Assembly (NCBI RefSeq): GCF_004210375.1
Contig: NC_134837.1
Span: forward strand, 158,823,310-158,887,309
From: Tachypleus tridentatus
Lineage: Eukaryota > Arthropoda > Merostomata > Xiphosura > Limulidae
Length of the DNA stretch: 64,000 bases
Direction of reading: 5' to 3'
Part shown: piece by piece, positions 1-11,399 of the stretch
How the letters are laid out: each line of letters opens with the position of its first letter
How positions within the stretch are numbered: the first letter of the stretch is position 1
Translations under genes and position numbers: made by a program
Notes under the pieces: generated by a model
Seen by the model: the letters and a program-made list of their open reading frames with translations, nothing else
Told to the model about the DNA's origin: nothing
Database searches by the model: none

Positions 1-194
1 ATTCATTACTTCAAACTGTTGCAAGGAAACACGAACCGAATCACATGAAGGTTTAAAAGCTCAATTTAATGCTAAAATGAGGTGTATTTCCCTAAAATTA
101 TTTATTATTTACAGTTATCATTATTATTGTTATTGTTTGTGCTGGCTAATTGTTCTATATCTAACTATCACGTAGGAAAGTAAAAACTTGGAGT

Positions 195-345
195 GTTGTA
201 ATGTAATGGTCAATTTCAATATTCGTTGGTAAATAGTAGCCCAAAATATGGCGACTAGTGGTGTTAACTAGTTGTCTTCTCTCTAGTATACTACATTGGT
301 GACGGCGATCACACATAGTCTGCGAAATTCAAAATTGTATGCATT
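195..345 (+). repeat. Degenerate tRNA-derived SINE (family A), 5'-truncated
   Basis: This stretch matches the body and tail half of the SINE family A seen intact at 8605-8882, but lacks the tRNA-like head. Matching landmarks are the 'ttcgttggtaaa' segment, 'tagcccaa', the 'ctctctagt' block and the final 'gcgaaattc'. Many substitutions indicate an old copy. Confidence 0.75.
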
Positions 346-384
346 TGGAAGCAGGGCTAGCATGTAAATAACATAAAAACAAAA

Positions 385-745
385 ATTTGGCGAAGAATAA
401 ACTATGCTAGGAGTCTAACTGGTAAAAACTACGAAACAACACCAGAAAACATCATTAAAATATACAAGACATATATTATATCTGTAATAGACTATGCAGC
501 TCCTGCATGGATCAATGTAAGTGAAAAACAAATACAAACCAAACTCCAAACATTACAGAATACACTAATTACATCAGCATACAGAGTACCTAAAACCACT
601 TCATCAAAGTTCATGCACAATTACTCAAATACACAAACAACACCAGATAGACTTCTACATAGTACAATAAAATATTTTGATAAAAATTGGCGAAAAAATG
701 AGTTGTTATGCGAACTAGACAGATATTGCATATATGATGAGTGAG
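385..745 (+). pseudogene. Non-LTR retrotransposon reverse transcriptase C-terminal fragment
   Basis: One plus-strand frame reads RRINYARSLTGKNY, then YIISVIDYAAPAWINVSEKQ, then TLQNTLITSAYRVPKTT, and stops near 744. The pattern 'Y..VIDYAAPAW....Q...LQ..QN..L' is the conserved segment after the catalytic palm in jockey/CR1-type LINE reverse transcriptases. No catalytic core, endonuclease or poly-A tail is visible, so this is a 5'-truncated remnant. The clade is uncertain. Confidence 0.7.
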
Positions 746-2193
746 ACTAAAGTGAGACCTAAACACCTCTCCCCGATAAACTTGTACATCAGATCATTAA
801 GATAAAATTATTTAAAATAATAATAATAGTAATAATAATTAAATAGAACTAAAATTAAACAGGCCACCTACGTTCTAGACTTATTAAAATAATAATAATA
901 AAATAAAAAATGAAAGAACAATATAAATTGACATTGCCCTGAAAAGGACCACACAAAAGTTATCATATTATTCCAGCCATTCAGTATTTCCTCGTAATAC
1001 ATTAATCAGGCCACTCCAACAAAGTTAAGGAAGGAGGAGGAGGTCTAGTGTACCTGACTCTCCTGGGTATACAAATATATATACTCAAACACCAGAGAGA
1101 GAGAGGGCTAGCATCCAGAATCCCTGAAGTATCGTTGGCCCCTCAAGCCAATTCAGATCTTAGAAAAGGACGCGATTCAATTATTTTATGACCAAAAGTG
1201 TCAGGATTAGTTACATGTTCCACATTAATACAGATTGTAATTATTAGTAACCAGGTTTACTAATGCTTAAGACTTTGACATTGTAGCAACTGTTACTCTT
1301 TTTACTGTTGATCTGTGGGATTTTTTCCAGAAGTGACTTAACCCTGAACTCAGCTGAGTTGAATATAGTGCATTCTGCTTTCATCTTTCAACGTTGAGTG
1401 GGAAAGCTTTCGCAATAAGAGTGAAGATCTACAATGTTAATTTTGAGTGTTATACAAAGTAAAAACTTTCGTCTAGAAGTGTATAATTACAAGTTCTTTT
1501 CTGACATTTTATAACCTAATGTAGTACGAAAAAATTGAGTTTGCTCCGTATAAAATGTGGAGATTTACACGGATATTCTAACAGTGTTGCTTCATCAGAC
1601 ACTATTTTCAATTCACAGTGTTATTAATGAATTTCTTAAGTCTTATGTTATACAGACTATGACATAAATACTATGGCCATAACCAGATTGATGAAATACC
1701 AGTTTATAAAAAAACAAAAATGTTTTCAGACGTTTATTTTTATGTTAAAATGTATTTGAAATTAGATTACGTTACCTTCTCTGATTATTACCTGACCTTT
1801 TTGAACTGTTAATTATTCACTTTATACTATAAAAAAAAAAGTTTGATTATCTTACTTTAACTCACGCATCTTCACAACTCCGTGAATGTTTTGGGTGTTT
1901 CAAAGATGGCGGTTTAAATGTGTTACACACACGGTATGCCATAAAATTTAGTAGCTCACATAAACTGATGATAAAGTAAACCTATGCAGGTAACTTTTAT
2001 AACTGTATCATTAAGTGTTTTTACAACGTGGAAATACAAGTAAAGAAACGAAGGTAGTGTCACATATTCCTTTATGTCTTGATATTTTTTTTAGTGTCTT
2101 CTCATTTTATATTATTATGTTTTTGTTAGAAGTCAGTAAAATCTCACTATATATTTAGCTGGTGGCTGTAGTTTTCGCTTGAACGAGGAACGC
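746..2193. other. AT-rich stretch with no recognisable gene
   Basis: I see no conserved coding segment. There are AAT-rich simple stretches near 820-905 and a short GA run near 1095-1107. The last few hundred bases must include the promoter of the gene starting at 2295, but no TATA box or initiator stands out clearly enough to call. Confidence 0.5.
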
Positions 2194-2214
2194 CATGTCT
2201 CCAGTCTTTAGCTA
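2194..2214 (+). promoter_or_regulatory. Possible short upstream ORF ahead of the membrane-protein gene
   Basis: An ATG at 2194 is followed by six sense codons (M-S-P-V-F-S) and TAA. If the transcript of the downstream gene starts before 2194, this would be an upstream ORF able to lower translation from the ATG at 2295. The transcription start is unknown, so this is tentative. Confidence 0.25.
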
Positions 2215-2294
2215 ATCGCCAGTGCCACGTCCACACTGTATCAACTAGTGCAGCTTAGTGGATAGAAAACTGTATACTTCTGTTGTAGCGACGT

Positions 2295-2430
2295 ATGATT
2301 CTTTCCACAAAAATTAAAATGATGATTGACCTGAGTCGGGTGGTTCCACGAGTACTTATGGCTGTCTTAGTGGGAATAGCATTTATTTTGCTGGTACAAT
2401 TTGAGCTTCGTCACAGGAAGAATAAAAAAG
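2295..2430 (+). CDS. Exon 1 of an unrecognised two-pass or signal-anchored membrane protein
   Basis: This exon opens with ATG and encodes 45 codons plus one base. The start MILSTKIKMMIDLSRVVPR is basic. It is followed by a hydrophobic stretch, roughly residues 20-38 (VLMAVLVGIAFILLVQFEL), and then a basic cluster RHRKNKK. This fits a signal peptide or signal-anchor. The exon ends AAAAAG at a consensus donor (gtaaat at 2431). The leftover single G joins the two-base start of exon 2 at 4992 to give GAT (Asp), so the phases agree. A second in-frame ATG pair lies at codons 9-10, so the exact start is open. I do not recognise the family. Confidence 0.7.
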
Positions 2431-2957
2431 GTAAATATTTTATGTAATAATGAAGCACGCGTACTTCGAAACCCGTATCAGGCATATCTAATGCACACTC
2501 TATATATTTTATTTAATATGAATTCGAAATAGTTTCTCTTTTCTCATTGAATTTCGTAAAGCACGTTTAATATTAAGAACGATAACAAAAATAATATTTT
2601 ACGTAAATTGTTTCACTCCTATAGGAGTTGCATCTAGTTTTTTAACCTTTTTTATATAAAGTTAAGTATTACAGTTTTAGAACGACTAAATACTACGTAC
2701 TTTATCTTTTGTAGAAGGAAACAAATCCGTGGCTATTATTCAAGATAAATTAATAAATAAAAGTTCACCTCAGTTTATAGACCAACCCACTCTTACATTA
2801 TCATCACTCTGCCTACATTAAACTGCCATGTTTGTACTGAGTGCAACATCTATAAATTTCGTCAGTCAAGAAGCATCGTCGATGCTTATCAAACTTTTTA
2901 ACTCATTCTAAACAGTCCCCAAACTGTACTTTAAATAACAAAGTTATTTGTAATACA

Positions 2958-4577
2958 TGCAGTGCTGTGCCAAAGTGTTAGGACAGAGTCAAGCATTATA
3001 TTTCAGTCAACTTCCAAAGAGCAATGGAAGGTAAATCACAGGTTAAACACAAATTTTTAACAATATTTACATTTATTACAACAAAAATTCAGTGGAAATG
3101 TTTGAGTTCAGCAAAAAAATAATATTTTATGCGTGTTCGCTTTTTAACGAGCTTTAATAACTACAGACAGTCTTTCAGGCATCGTTGCAACATATTTAAT
3201 CGAAGTGTCATTTCAACACTTGGAGGATTTTGCTCCAAATGTACGTAATACACTTCCATAAAGTTTATTTGGAATCAACTTTTGATTTGTCAAGTTTTTG
3301 ATCCATAAAATCTCAGATCTGCTCAATGGGAGAAAGACTGAGGATCTGTAGGGGTTATTACATTATTTGAATGACTACATCAGCGTATTTCTTAGCTACG
3401 TAATTTCTTCGTAAGTTGGATGAGTGTTTGGGGTCATTATCTTCTTGGTAGTAAAATTCATTACCAATAATTCACAAATCACTGGGTATACCATGACGGA
3501 TTAGTATCTGATGGTGCTTATACTGGTCCATCATTCCCTCTATTTTTAAAATAGCTCCTGTCAACTTGTCAGAAAAAATACCCCGAAACCATCACACTGC
3601 TTCACCTATGCTTTATGGTGCACGCTATGCATTGAAATCAGTATCTTTCACCTTTCTTCCACCGGACAAATAACCTGTGCTATAAATCATATATTTCAAA
3701 CTTGGACTCGTCCGTTCACAACACCTTTTTCCAATCATCAACAGTCCAGTTTATGTACATTTTAGCAAGTTTCAGTTTCTTGACAATATTTAGAGATTGA
3801 AGTATAGGTTTTTAAACCCCTACACTACCAAATATTCCATTCTCGTCGAGTCTTCTTGATATTGTAGGTCTGGATACTTTTCTGTTATTTGGTGCATGGT
3901 TGTTTATCTCATGCTTGAGATCAGTGGCCGTCTTCTTTCTGTCCCGAATACTGCATAAACGATGATACTTAAGATCAGCATCATTAAGTTTAGGTGTTCT
4001 GCCTCTTCCTCTCCTATTTTCAAACTTACCTGTCTATGTCTCACTACCTAGGGTGTACTTGACAGACAGTGTTTTCGGTATTTCAAGTCTTCAACAATCT
4101 ATCGGAGAGTCACACCATCATCACGTAAAGCTTTTATGCGAACTCTCTGTTCTACTGACAATTACCTATACTTTTTTTTTGGGAGGGGCATGCCAAAAGA
4201 ACTTAACATATAATATTAAACGCTGTTTTTATTAAAGTTTGTTTGTGGAGTACTAGTAAATTATTTTTTTCTAGTATATACCGGTGCCGTATGCTAGATT
4301 TTTTTTCTATATTGTTAGGACACTGCATGGGGTACCATGACAGTTATTTCAGACCTTAAATTTGATTGGTATGATCATTCAAGCAGAACCCTTATGGCAC
4401 GCCCTTGATACAAGTATGTGTGAATTCTGAAGAATGGTAACTATTGTCAACAGGGATCAGTGAAGCATTACTACAGTGTTAAAATTTACATTCTGTAATG
4501 ACATGGAAGGATTAGCCGCATAAAATTGAAAAAATGATAACGTATTATCTTGTCCTAACAATTTTGCATAGTACTAT
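2958..4577 (-). mobile_element. Decayed Tc1/mariner-type transposon in intron 1
   Basis: The ends are inverted copies. The left end reads agtgctgtgccaaagtgtta followed by ggaca; the reverse complement of the right end reads tagtactatgcaaaattgtt followed by aggaca. Between them the minus strand encodes Tc1 transposase remains: GRGRTPKLNDADLKYHRLCS followed by IRDRKKTATDLKHEI (about 3890-4010, the second DNA-binding segment), and near 3320 a SPIEQI block matching the conserved region around the last catalytic Glu. Stops and frameshifts are frequent, so it cannot make enzyme. It lies antisense in the intron of the 2295-5893 gene. Confidence 0.8.
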
Positions 4578-4991
4578 ACAGAAAATATATACTGAAAAAA
4601 ATGAATTAATGCTTTTCTTTATTGTCTTCTTCCTGCACGTTATTGATAGCTAACGGTAATTCATGTAGAAAATAACATCAGTAGTATGAAATACATATGA
4701 CTGAATTACATTTTTTTAAATTAACTTGATTTCTAAAAGAAAAGAGAGGTTGCTATGCTCAACCGTTTTGTTAATCACTGTGCTGAAAATATAGCTTCAG
4801 AATTTTTTTATGATAACTTGCAGTGATATAAGGCTTAGAACTCCGAACAGAACAAGCGCGTGAAAATATATTCATAACTCATGTAAAAACATACATATAT
4901 GGTCCTCACGTGTTTCCTTTAACATTTGATTTAAAAAGACACCCCATCTAATATAAAATTTTTAAGTTGCTAATCTTTGATTTCTCTACAG

Positions 4992-5893
4992 ATGAAGAAG
5001 TTTCAGATGATAGCATATTCACCGTCTTAAGCCACAAACTGGAGTCTGTATTTAAACTAGATGGTGAAGTTAACAGTACGATTGGTAGAAAAAAACGTTC
5101 AGTTTTCACTAATTCCGAAATATTTTTCGAGAAGTCAGATATTCCTGACGTAAGAAATTTGGAATTGTCAAGTCCTGATAATATTAATTCCAGCGATAAA
5201 GGTTTGACGAATATAATGTTGAATGAAAGTTATGTTCAGTCAGAAAAAGTGCCAGACAAAATCAGGACTATTTTTATTCGAAAAAAGTATTTGTCTATGA
5301 ATGACACTGGTGTGAACGAAACACAGAGTCTCAACTCATTCTCACTTCGAGAATGTTTTAATAGTTGGGGTGTTGTTATCTTAATAAGCTTAACAAGCAT
5401 TATTTCATTTCTCTTGGGCTCTTTCTGTTGCTTAGGAAAACAACTCTTGTGGAGTAGGAAGCATTTTTCTCCAAACAAGTGGTGGATGTCGAGGAATGAA
5501 GAACTCTGGAATTTTACCAGCTTAGTTAGACAGAAAAGTAAGTCTTTAATCTCAGAATCCCAGTCAACAGTTACAGACGATTCAGTGGTACCTTTACTGC
5601 CCAGTGATGCTTCCAACTGTACATCAGAGCCAACACAAAAACCATCTCTGTTTAACACAGAAACTTTATCAGTGATCATCACTTGTCCTCAGAGTACAGT
5701 TTCTTCACCGTTTAGCACTGCTTCTTCTTATATTAAATCGCCTATACCAATCCATAATTTATTGTTTTCCAAGTTTCCAATGTTGAATAATGAGTCATAT
5801 TTTGTGAAGCCATCAGGACAAATCATTAGTACACCAGTGATGAAGTCATCGTCCTTGACCGTTGCTTCAGAGTTCGTCAGATCATCAGAATGA
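4992..5893 (+). CDS. Exon 2 of the unrecognised membrane protein (furin-like site, membrane segment, Ser/Thr-rich tail)
   Basis: The acceptor 'tttctctacag' precedes 4992. Joined to exon 1 the product is 345 residues. Residues about 46-165 are acidic and polar with N-glycosylation sequons (NST, NSS, NES, NDT, NET) and a basic RKKR-S motif at about 78-82, a furin-type cleavage consensus. Residues about 171-193 (WGVVILISLTSIISFLLGSF and on) form a second membrane segment followed by a Cys pair. The roughly 150-residue tail is rich in Ser, Thr and Pro. Clustering of sequons between the hydrophobic segments suggests that part faces the lumen or outside. The layout resembles a processed type I membrane protein, but I recognise no family and assign no function. 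AATAAA signals lie about 270 bases past the stop. Confidence 0.75.
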
Positions 5894-6163
5894 GTTGTTA
5901 TCCCGCGTTTGGTTGAAGAAAGTGAGAAAGCTGGACCAAGAACACCTACTAAAGATGTTTAGAGAATAACTATCGATACATCTACCAGTGTTGTTCCCAT
6001 CCATTAGCTAATGACGTTACGTAATTAAAAAAGTATTTAAATGGTCATTTATCAACTCCAGGATTTCGGTTAATTTAGTTTTCTTGGATTAATGTGAAGT
6101 GGGGCAAAAATTATAAGATGTGAGATAAGATAATTTTTCTGGCTGATTTTTTTAGATATTTAA

Positions 6164-6169
6164 AATAAA
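6164..6169 (+). promoter_or_regulatory. Candidate polyadenylation signal of the membrane-protein gene
   Basis: This is the first clear AATAAA after the stop codon at 5893 on the plus strand. Further AATAAA hexamers follow near 6222 and 6257, so the true 3' end could be slightly further on. Confidence 0.4.
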
Positions 6170-6782
6170 ACTAAAGAAAATTAGATGTCATTTAAGAAAT
6201 CCTTTATAGAATAATCCACTGAAATAAACTCAGTTTACTACCACTTGTATTAAGTTAATAAAAACTGAATTTTAATTTGAACGAGAACTATACTACAAGA
6301 GTTAGACGATGCAGTTGAAATGCTTTGTATTTCCTCTCTCTTTTTTGTCCATGTTTATTAACATAATTATATACGATTCTGTTTTGTACTAGATAATAGC
6401 ACATTTAGTTGAATTCTATCTGCAGTGTGGTGCCAAACGTAATATATTGAAACAGTTTGATTTCAATTAAGACTAAATAGTTACGTCATGCCTTAAGAAT
6501 CATGATAGTTGTATCAAATTATACAGACGATAGGAAAATATTATTATTTGAAACAGACTCGATGAATATTAAAGTCACTTTCGTAAGATATATATTTATG
6601 TTTTATGCATTTATTCGCGAAATATACAGAGAAAAATTAAGTATTACTTTAACGACATAATCACAACTGTATAACCAACTCAGGTTTGCTTTAAAACAAT
6701 TTTTATCTGACACTGTTACAGTCTAGCATTGCTACTGTACTTTTTATCCTATGTATCTGTAAACAAGGGCTAAACTGTTGTC

Positions 6783-6808
6783 ATATATATATATATATAT
6801 ATATATAT
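6783..6808. repeat. (AT)n microsatellite
   Basis: An uninterrupted run of alternating A and T of about 26 bases in the 3' flank of the membrane-protein gene. Confidence 0.9.
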
Positions 6809-7089
6809 ACGGCTATTTCTTAAGTATATCCTTCTTCTCATAAATACCATTCAGTTGTATGAAAAGTAATATCGTAAGTAAACTGACTGTCCAGTAAGTC
6901 TTAATTTAATTAATTCTTTTAAAGAGTACTTCTATTAATATCACATTTTTATATGTTTCGTAATTTAGATTATACACTTGCTGCAATACGTTAGTTGTTA
7001 CATCTACAAGAAAAGCATTGCGGTTAATATGAAGTTACACGGTGACAGTAGGTGACCTAAAAGGAAGGCTGTAATTAGCTCTTATATAT

Positions 7090-7215
7090 ACACACCCCCT
7101 GCTAGTGCAGTGGTATGTCTACGGACTTACAAGGCTAAAATCAGTGGTTCGATTCTCCTCGGTGGGCTCAGCAGATACCCCGATGTGGCTTTGCTATAAG
7201 AAAACACACACTAAT
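7090..7215 (+). repeat. Short tRNA-like SINE (family B)
   Basis: The copy reads 'ccctgctagtgcagtggtat', then 'gtctacggacttac', then a B-box-like 'ggttcgattctcc', and ends with 'gctttgctataagaaaacac' before an ACAC tail. The A-box-like TAGTGCAGTGG and the B box are spaced as in a tRNA. Reversed copies occur at 7632-7765 and 12598-12680. Confidence 0.75.
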
Positions 7216-7631
7216 ATGTGCTAGGTCTTTGATATTTTTATTTTGATAGGAAACGCTGGAAAGTCAAAGAATGTCTGTTTTAATCTGCTATTAAGTTGTA
7301 AAAGATGAAAGTATTCTTTTTTCTTTGTCATTATCTGGCTGAGGTAATACGTTTATCGTACTTCATTTATTATTGTGTATTTCCTAAATATCTCAGTATA
7401 CAAGATTCTAGATGATCATTGAGAACACAGACTAACTAATATGCCGAAAGAACATTACAGTTCTCACATTTGTTGAGTACTCCAACTGAGTTATTATATG
7501 GTAAATGCTGGTGGATGATTTTTGTAGAAAGTTCCTAACTGCTCATGCATGTTAGCCGACACAACCTAATGTTGTGTTGCGAAACAATATTATATATATA
7601 TGAGTGTGACCTGGTACGTGTAAGTCTTGAT

Positions 7632-7765
7632 AAAATGTGTGTCTGTGTTTTCTTATAGCAAATCCTCGTCAAGCTATCTGCTGTGTTCACTGAGGGGAAT
7701 CAAACCCCTGATTTTTGCGTTGTAAATCTGTGGACTTACCGCTGTACCAGCGTGGAACCTTGGTA
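7632..7765 (-). repeat. SINE family B copy, reverse orientation
   Basis: The reverse complement of the family at 7090-7215: 'gtgttttcttatagcaaatc' at the tail side, 'aggggaatcaaacccctgat' over the B box, and 'gtggacttaccgctgtacca' over the A box. A modest number of substitutions indicates moderate age. Confidence 0.75.
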
Positions 7766-8050
7766 AAATACTAATTATACTTATATATAATTGTCCGATT
7801 TCTTTTTCATGTTTATATGACGAAGTAGGTTTCCGATCAATGGGTAGCAGTTTTGGTATAGAAAACATTGCAACTTCTCTACTAATTCCACTATATTGGT
7901 TTGAATTTGTGTGTATATTTTTAGTTTAATTAGTTTAAATGGTGAATTATGGTAGGAATGGTCATTACTGCTTGCTTTTATCTATTATTTCTTATATTTT
8001 CTGTGGAATCAATATAGCTGGAATCACATTAATTCAGTAGAAAAACTTGC

Positions 8051-8338
8051 TTGTTTTGTTTTGTTTGTTTGTTTTTAATTTCGTGCAAAGCTACACGAGG
8101 GCTATCTGCGTTAGCCGTCCCTAATTTAGCAGTGTAACACTAGAGGGAAGGCAGCTAGTCATCACCACCCACCGCCAACTCTTGGGCTTCTCTTTTACCA
8201 ACGAATGAGTGGGATTGACAGTCACGTTATAACGCCTTCATGGCTGAAAGGGCGAGCATGTTTGGTGCGACGGAAATTCGAATCCGCGACCATCAGATTA
8301 CCAGTCGAGCGCCTTAACCAATCTGGCCATGCCGGGCC
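8051..8338 (-). repeat. tRNA-Thr-like SINE (family A), left copy of an inverted pair
   Basis: A near full-length SINE. Read on the minus strand it starts ggcccggcatggccagattg and carries a B box, GGTTCGAATTTCC-like in this copy. It ends with a (TTTG/CAAA)n tail. Perfect 12-bp target-site duplications, AGAAAAACTTGC, lie at 8039-8050 and 8339-8350. The anticodon-like loop CTCGTAA in sister copies suggests a tRNA-Thr(CGT) ancestor (inference). The family is non-autonomous and needs LINE enzymes. Confidence 0.9.
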
Positions 8339-8348
8339 AGAAAAACTT

Positions 8349-8577
8349 GCAAGATGTACGTGCATTCCAGCACACAGAAATAATTATCAATACTTATGTT
8401 GATTGCCCAAGCAATGTGGATTGTCACCGAATGGTGATGTCGTGCACTGTTAGTATACATTGGTTAATATATGTTTTATGCGACATTTAATTAAGTATGT
8501 GACAGTGCACATAGCTAGGGCAATCAATATCAGTGTTGATAATTATTTCTGTGTGCTGGAATGCACGTACGTCTTGC
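8349..8577. repeat. Inverted repeat, 79-bp arms with a 71-bp spacer
   Basis: The arm 8349-8427 and the reverse complement of 8499-8577 agree at about 71 of 79 positions by hand alignment, including a long matching core around gtgcattccagcacacagaa. A SINE of family A sits just outside each arm in opposite orientation. The repeat is probably a palindromic MITE or an inverted duplication. Confidence 0.85.
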
Positions 8578-8604
8578 GGTAATGTGGCATTTTCTTTTCT
8601 AATA

Positions 8605-8882
8605 GGCCTGGCATGGCCTAGCGCGTAAGGCGTGCGACTCGTAATCCGAGGGTCGCGGGTTCGCGCCCGCGTCGCGCTAAACATGCTCGCCCTCCCAGCC
8701 GTGGGGGTGTATAATGTGACGGTCAATCCCACTATTCGTTGGTAAAAGAGTAGCCCAAGAGTTGGCGGTGGGTGGTGATGACTAGCTGCCTTCCCTCTAG
8801 TCTTACACTGCTAAATTAGGGACGGCTAGCACAGATAGCCCTCGAGTAGCTTTGTGCGAAATTCCCAAACAAACAAACAAAA
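8605..8882 (+). repeat. tRNA-Thr-like SINE (family A), right copy of an inverted pair
   Basis: A well preserved copy. The head has 'ggcctggcatggcc', then the A-box region, 'gactcgtaatc' (anticodon arm, CGT) and the B box 'gggttcgcgccc'. The body includes the common 'ctagctgccttccctctagt' block, and the tail is (CAAA)n. It is flanked by perfect 11-bp duplications, CTTTTCTAATA, at 8594-8604 and 8883-8893, different from those of the left copy, so the two inserted independently. Confidence 0.92.
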
Positions 8883-8904
8883 CTTTTCTAATATTTGGTA
8901 AAAC

Positions 8905-8975
8905 CTAATGCCAACTGTACGGCTGTATGTCTGCGGACTTATACTGCTAGAAACCGTTTAAACTCATCTGCTGCT
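8905..8975 (+). repeat. Degenerate SINE (family C) fragment
   Basis: The segment 'ggctgtatgtctgcggactt' followed by 'atactgctagaaaccg' matches the tRNA-like head of family C, best seen at 40362-40480, with loss of the B-box region. Confidence 0.5.
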
Positions 8976-10439
8976 CAATATTTTAATGCAAATTGACTTT
9001 AACAGACAATCGTGTGTAGAGTTCTGCAAAGCTTTAGGTGGTTTGAATGTAATATTATCAGACTTATAATTTCACTGTTTGGGTGGTACAGTCTTTCAAG
9101 CAGATGGTTGCTAACTTTGTTAAATCATAAACTGACCGGGATGAACATCCACTGTACATCGTGATGGCGTAATGTGATACATAATACTAATCCACATGAA
9201 TTTCGTTACCAGTATCTGAATGAAATAGACGAATGCTAAAAACAGTTGCTATAATGAAACCATTGTTGAACGAAATTCAAGCCTGGTGACTAAGTATGAG
9301 GCTGTTATGTGTTCCTTAAGCATATAAGTACTTCTACTCTGCTTAAATTGCTCCGTATTTCGTATATAAACTTTATAAGAGCTGCAGCATTTCAAGTAAT
9401 GTGGAAAAGTGCAATGAAAATGTCAACAGCTGAAGTTGTATGTCAGTGGGGAACTATAGAAGAATTGGTTGCTCCAGAAATCAAATGATGAAAAGCAAGT
9501 TAACTTAGATCATGCAAGAGCACCTATTGTTATATTTATTTCGACTCAGATGATGAAGAAGGTACTGACAGTAAGTATCCTACAGTCAGTGAAGTAAAAA
9601 CAAATGGAAGGGGCTGACTGCTTTGATGATTGGCGGAAATGTCGATGTTGGTCTTCTAATCAGTATATTTGATAATAAATGCTTTGCTAAAATTTTGGAA
9701 AATCACTTTCATAAATTAACGACCAAAATGGAGTTTTGATTCTGAATCGTAAAGCTATCAAGCAATATCTATCAGTAAAACATTGTTTTGATATCTTACA
9801 ACAATGATTGGATCTATTTAATGAGTAACATTACGTCAGTGATTTCTCAGATAAGATTTGGTTACTGATGGTAACTGAAACTTTTGACGTACCACGAAGG
9901 TGGAAGAACTTTGCAATCTTCGCCTTCCATGCATTCAAATAAAGTTGCGTGGTAAATATCTGCCAGCGTTTAATTAGATTACTTACATAAGTGAATTTAA
10001 TACGAACAACGTAAATCTTGGCAGGTTTAATCTGAGTTATTTTTCATGTTTATCTTAAGTAGTAAATTTTTCATCCCAAAATAGCTCTATTGTAGAGGAT
10101 TGTGCTTTTCCTGTCATAATTTTGAAATCTTTAGTATATTAAATGTAGAGTGTTTGTATATTTTATGGTTAATTACACCGAGTGTGGCCTGGGCAGTGAG
10201 TTATAGCAATGACCCCCTTGGTGCTTATTCTCACCATAATTTTAATTTTGGGGCATTGTTCGAGTTCAAGTTATTCTAAATTAATAAATTAGCACCCGTA
10301 TTATCTCGTGGATAATTAGAAACGAAGAAAAAGTTAGGCCCTTTGGTAAATGATGATTCCTGGATTTCGAGATGAGAGCGCTTATGTTCATAAATTTCAT
10401 ATTATAAAGGAACAAAAAGAAGCTCATTAATACACCAAA
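8976..10439. other. No recognisable gene; possibly an old decayed coding repeat
   Basis: Around 9330-9900 short plus-strand segments look protein-like in composition (for example FDSDDEEGTDSKYPTVSE and LNRKAIKQYLS), but they are broken by stops and frame changes. They could come from a long-dead DNA transposon. I cannot name a family. Confidence 0.3.
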
Positions 10440-10930
10440 GATGTCACATTTTCAACTATAATCACTCATTACTACTCATGTATTCATTCAATGTTTTCCT
10501 GAACTCGGTTGAATTTTATACCTCGACCAACATTGATGGCACCTCATTCCAAAAATCAACCATCCCATTTTAAAAGTAATACTATTTAAACTGCACACAG
10601 ATCCTACACTGCCGTAGTTTGAAGTTATGACCATTGGTCCTATTGTTTTCACTGCTAAACTCCAAAACTTCGGTATATCTACATTATCAATACCCTTAAT
10701 AATCTCAAACATTTCAATCAAATTCCTTCTGACTCTTGTCTTCTCCAGAGAAAACAAGTTCAGATAACTTTAGTTTTAAGACAATCTCACCATCCCAGGT
10801 ACCATTCTAGTAGCTCTTCTCTGAACCTTCTCCAATAATTGAATGTCCTTATTTTACTCTCCAGTACTCTAAATGAGGCCTTGCAAGTGATCTGTACAAT
10901 GAAACAATAATATTCCTTGTCTTATATTCA
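10440..10930 (-). pseudogene. CR1-like LINE, 3' end of reverse transcriptase
   Basis: The minus strand reads NLFSLEKTRVRRNLIEMFEI followed by IKGIDNVD, the hallmark 'LFSLE.RR.RGDLIE.FKI..G' segment near the C-terminus of CR1/L2-type reverse transcriptases. Upstream, the fragmentary 'RRATRM.PGM' region lies around 10770-10830. It is decayed, with stops and no catalytic core in the window. Confidence 0.75.
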
Positions 10931-11399
10931 ATATTTCAATAGATGCTATTGAAAATCATATAGCCATACTACTAGCTACAATACACTGTTTAGATGATTT
11001 AAGTGACTTTTTAATCTTAATACCAAGATATATTTTCATCAACCACGATATGTAATATATTCTCATTCAATTTGTAACAAAGTTGCAAAGAAAGAGACTA
11101 GACAAGATACAAATTTATATACCGAACAAATGTTTAATGTCACTTTCATGGTCAACGATACACTACAATAAAGTATAATAAACAAATTATTGGGCAAGCA
11201 TTTTTGTGTGTGTCAGTGTGGAATAACAAAGGCTGAGAAAAACAGTACTGAAAAATAGAAGCTTTTGTCAATGAGTGACACGTTTTCTTCTTAGTTAAAC
11301 TACGTATGATAAATTAAAAGAGAATGTACTTCAAGTTAAGTTATATATCATGATATTAGAATAAAATAGCTAGAAAGAAGTTCGGTCATGTGCAACATA

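Noticed and set aside
5236-5682. 148-codon minus-strand open frame
   Set aside because: It lies wholly antisense to exon 2 of the membrane-protein gene, whose splice phases and composition support the plus strand.
8605-8690. tRNA-like A and B boxes suggesting a functional tRNA-Thr gene
   Set aside because: The acceptor stem does not close, and the same sequence recurs with a SINE body, a CAAA tail and target-site duplications.
8487-8732. 81-codon minus-strand frame with the segment RARTRDPRITSRTPYALGHA
   Set aside because: It is a translation of the reversed tRNA-like SINE head, not a gene.
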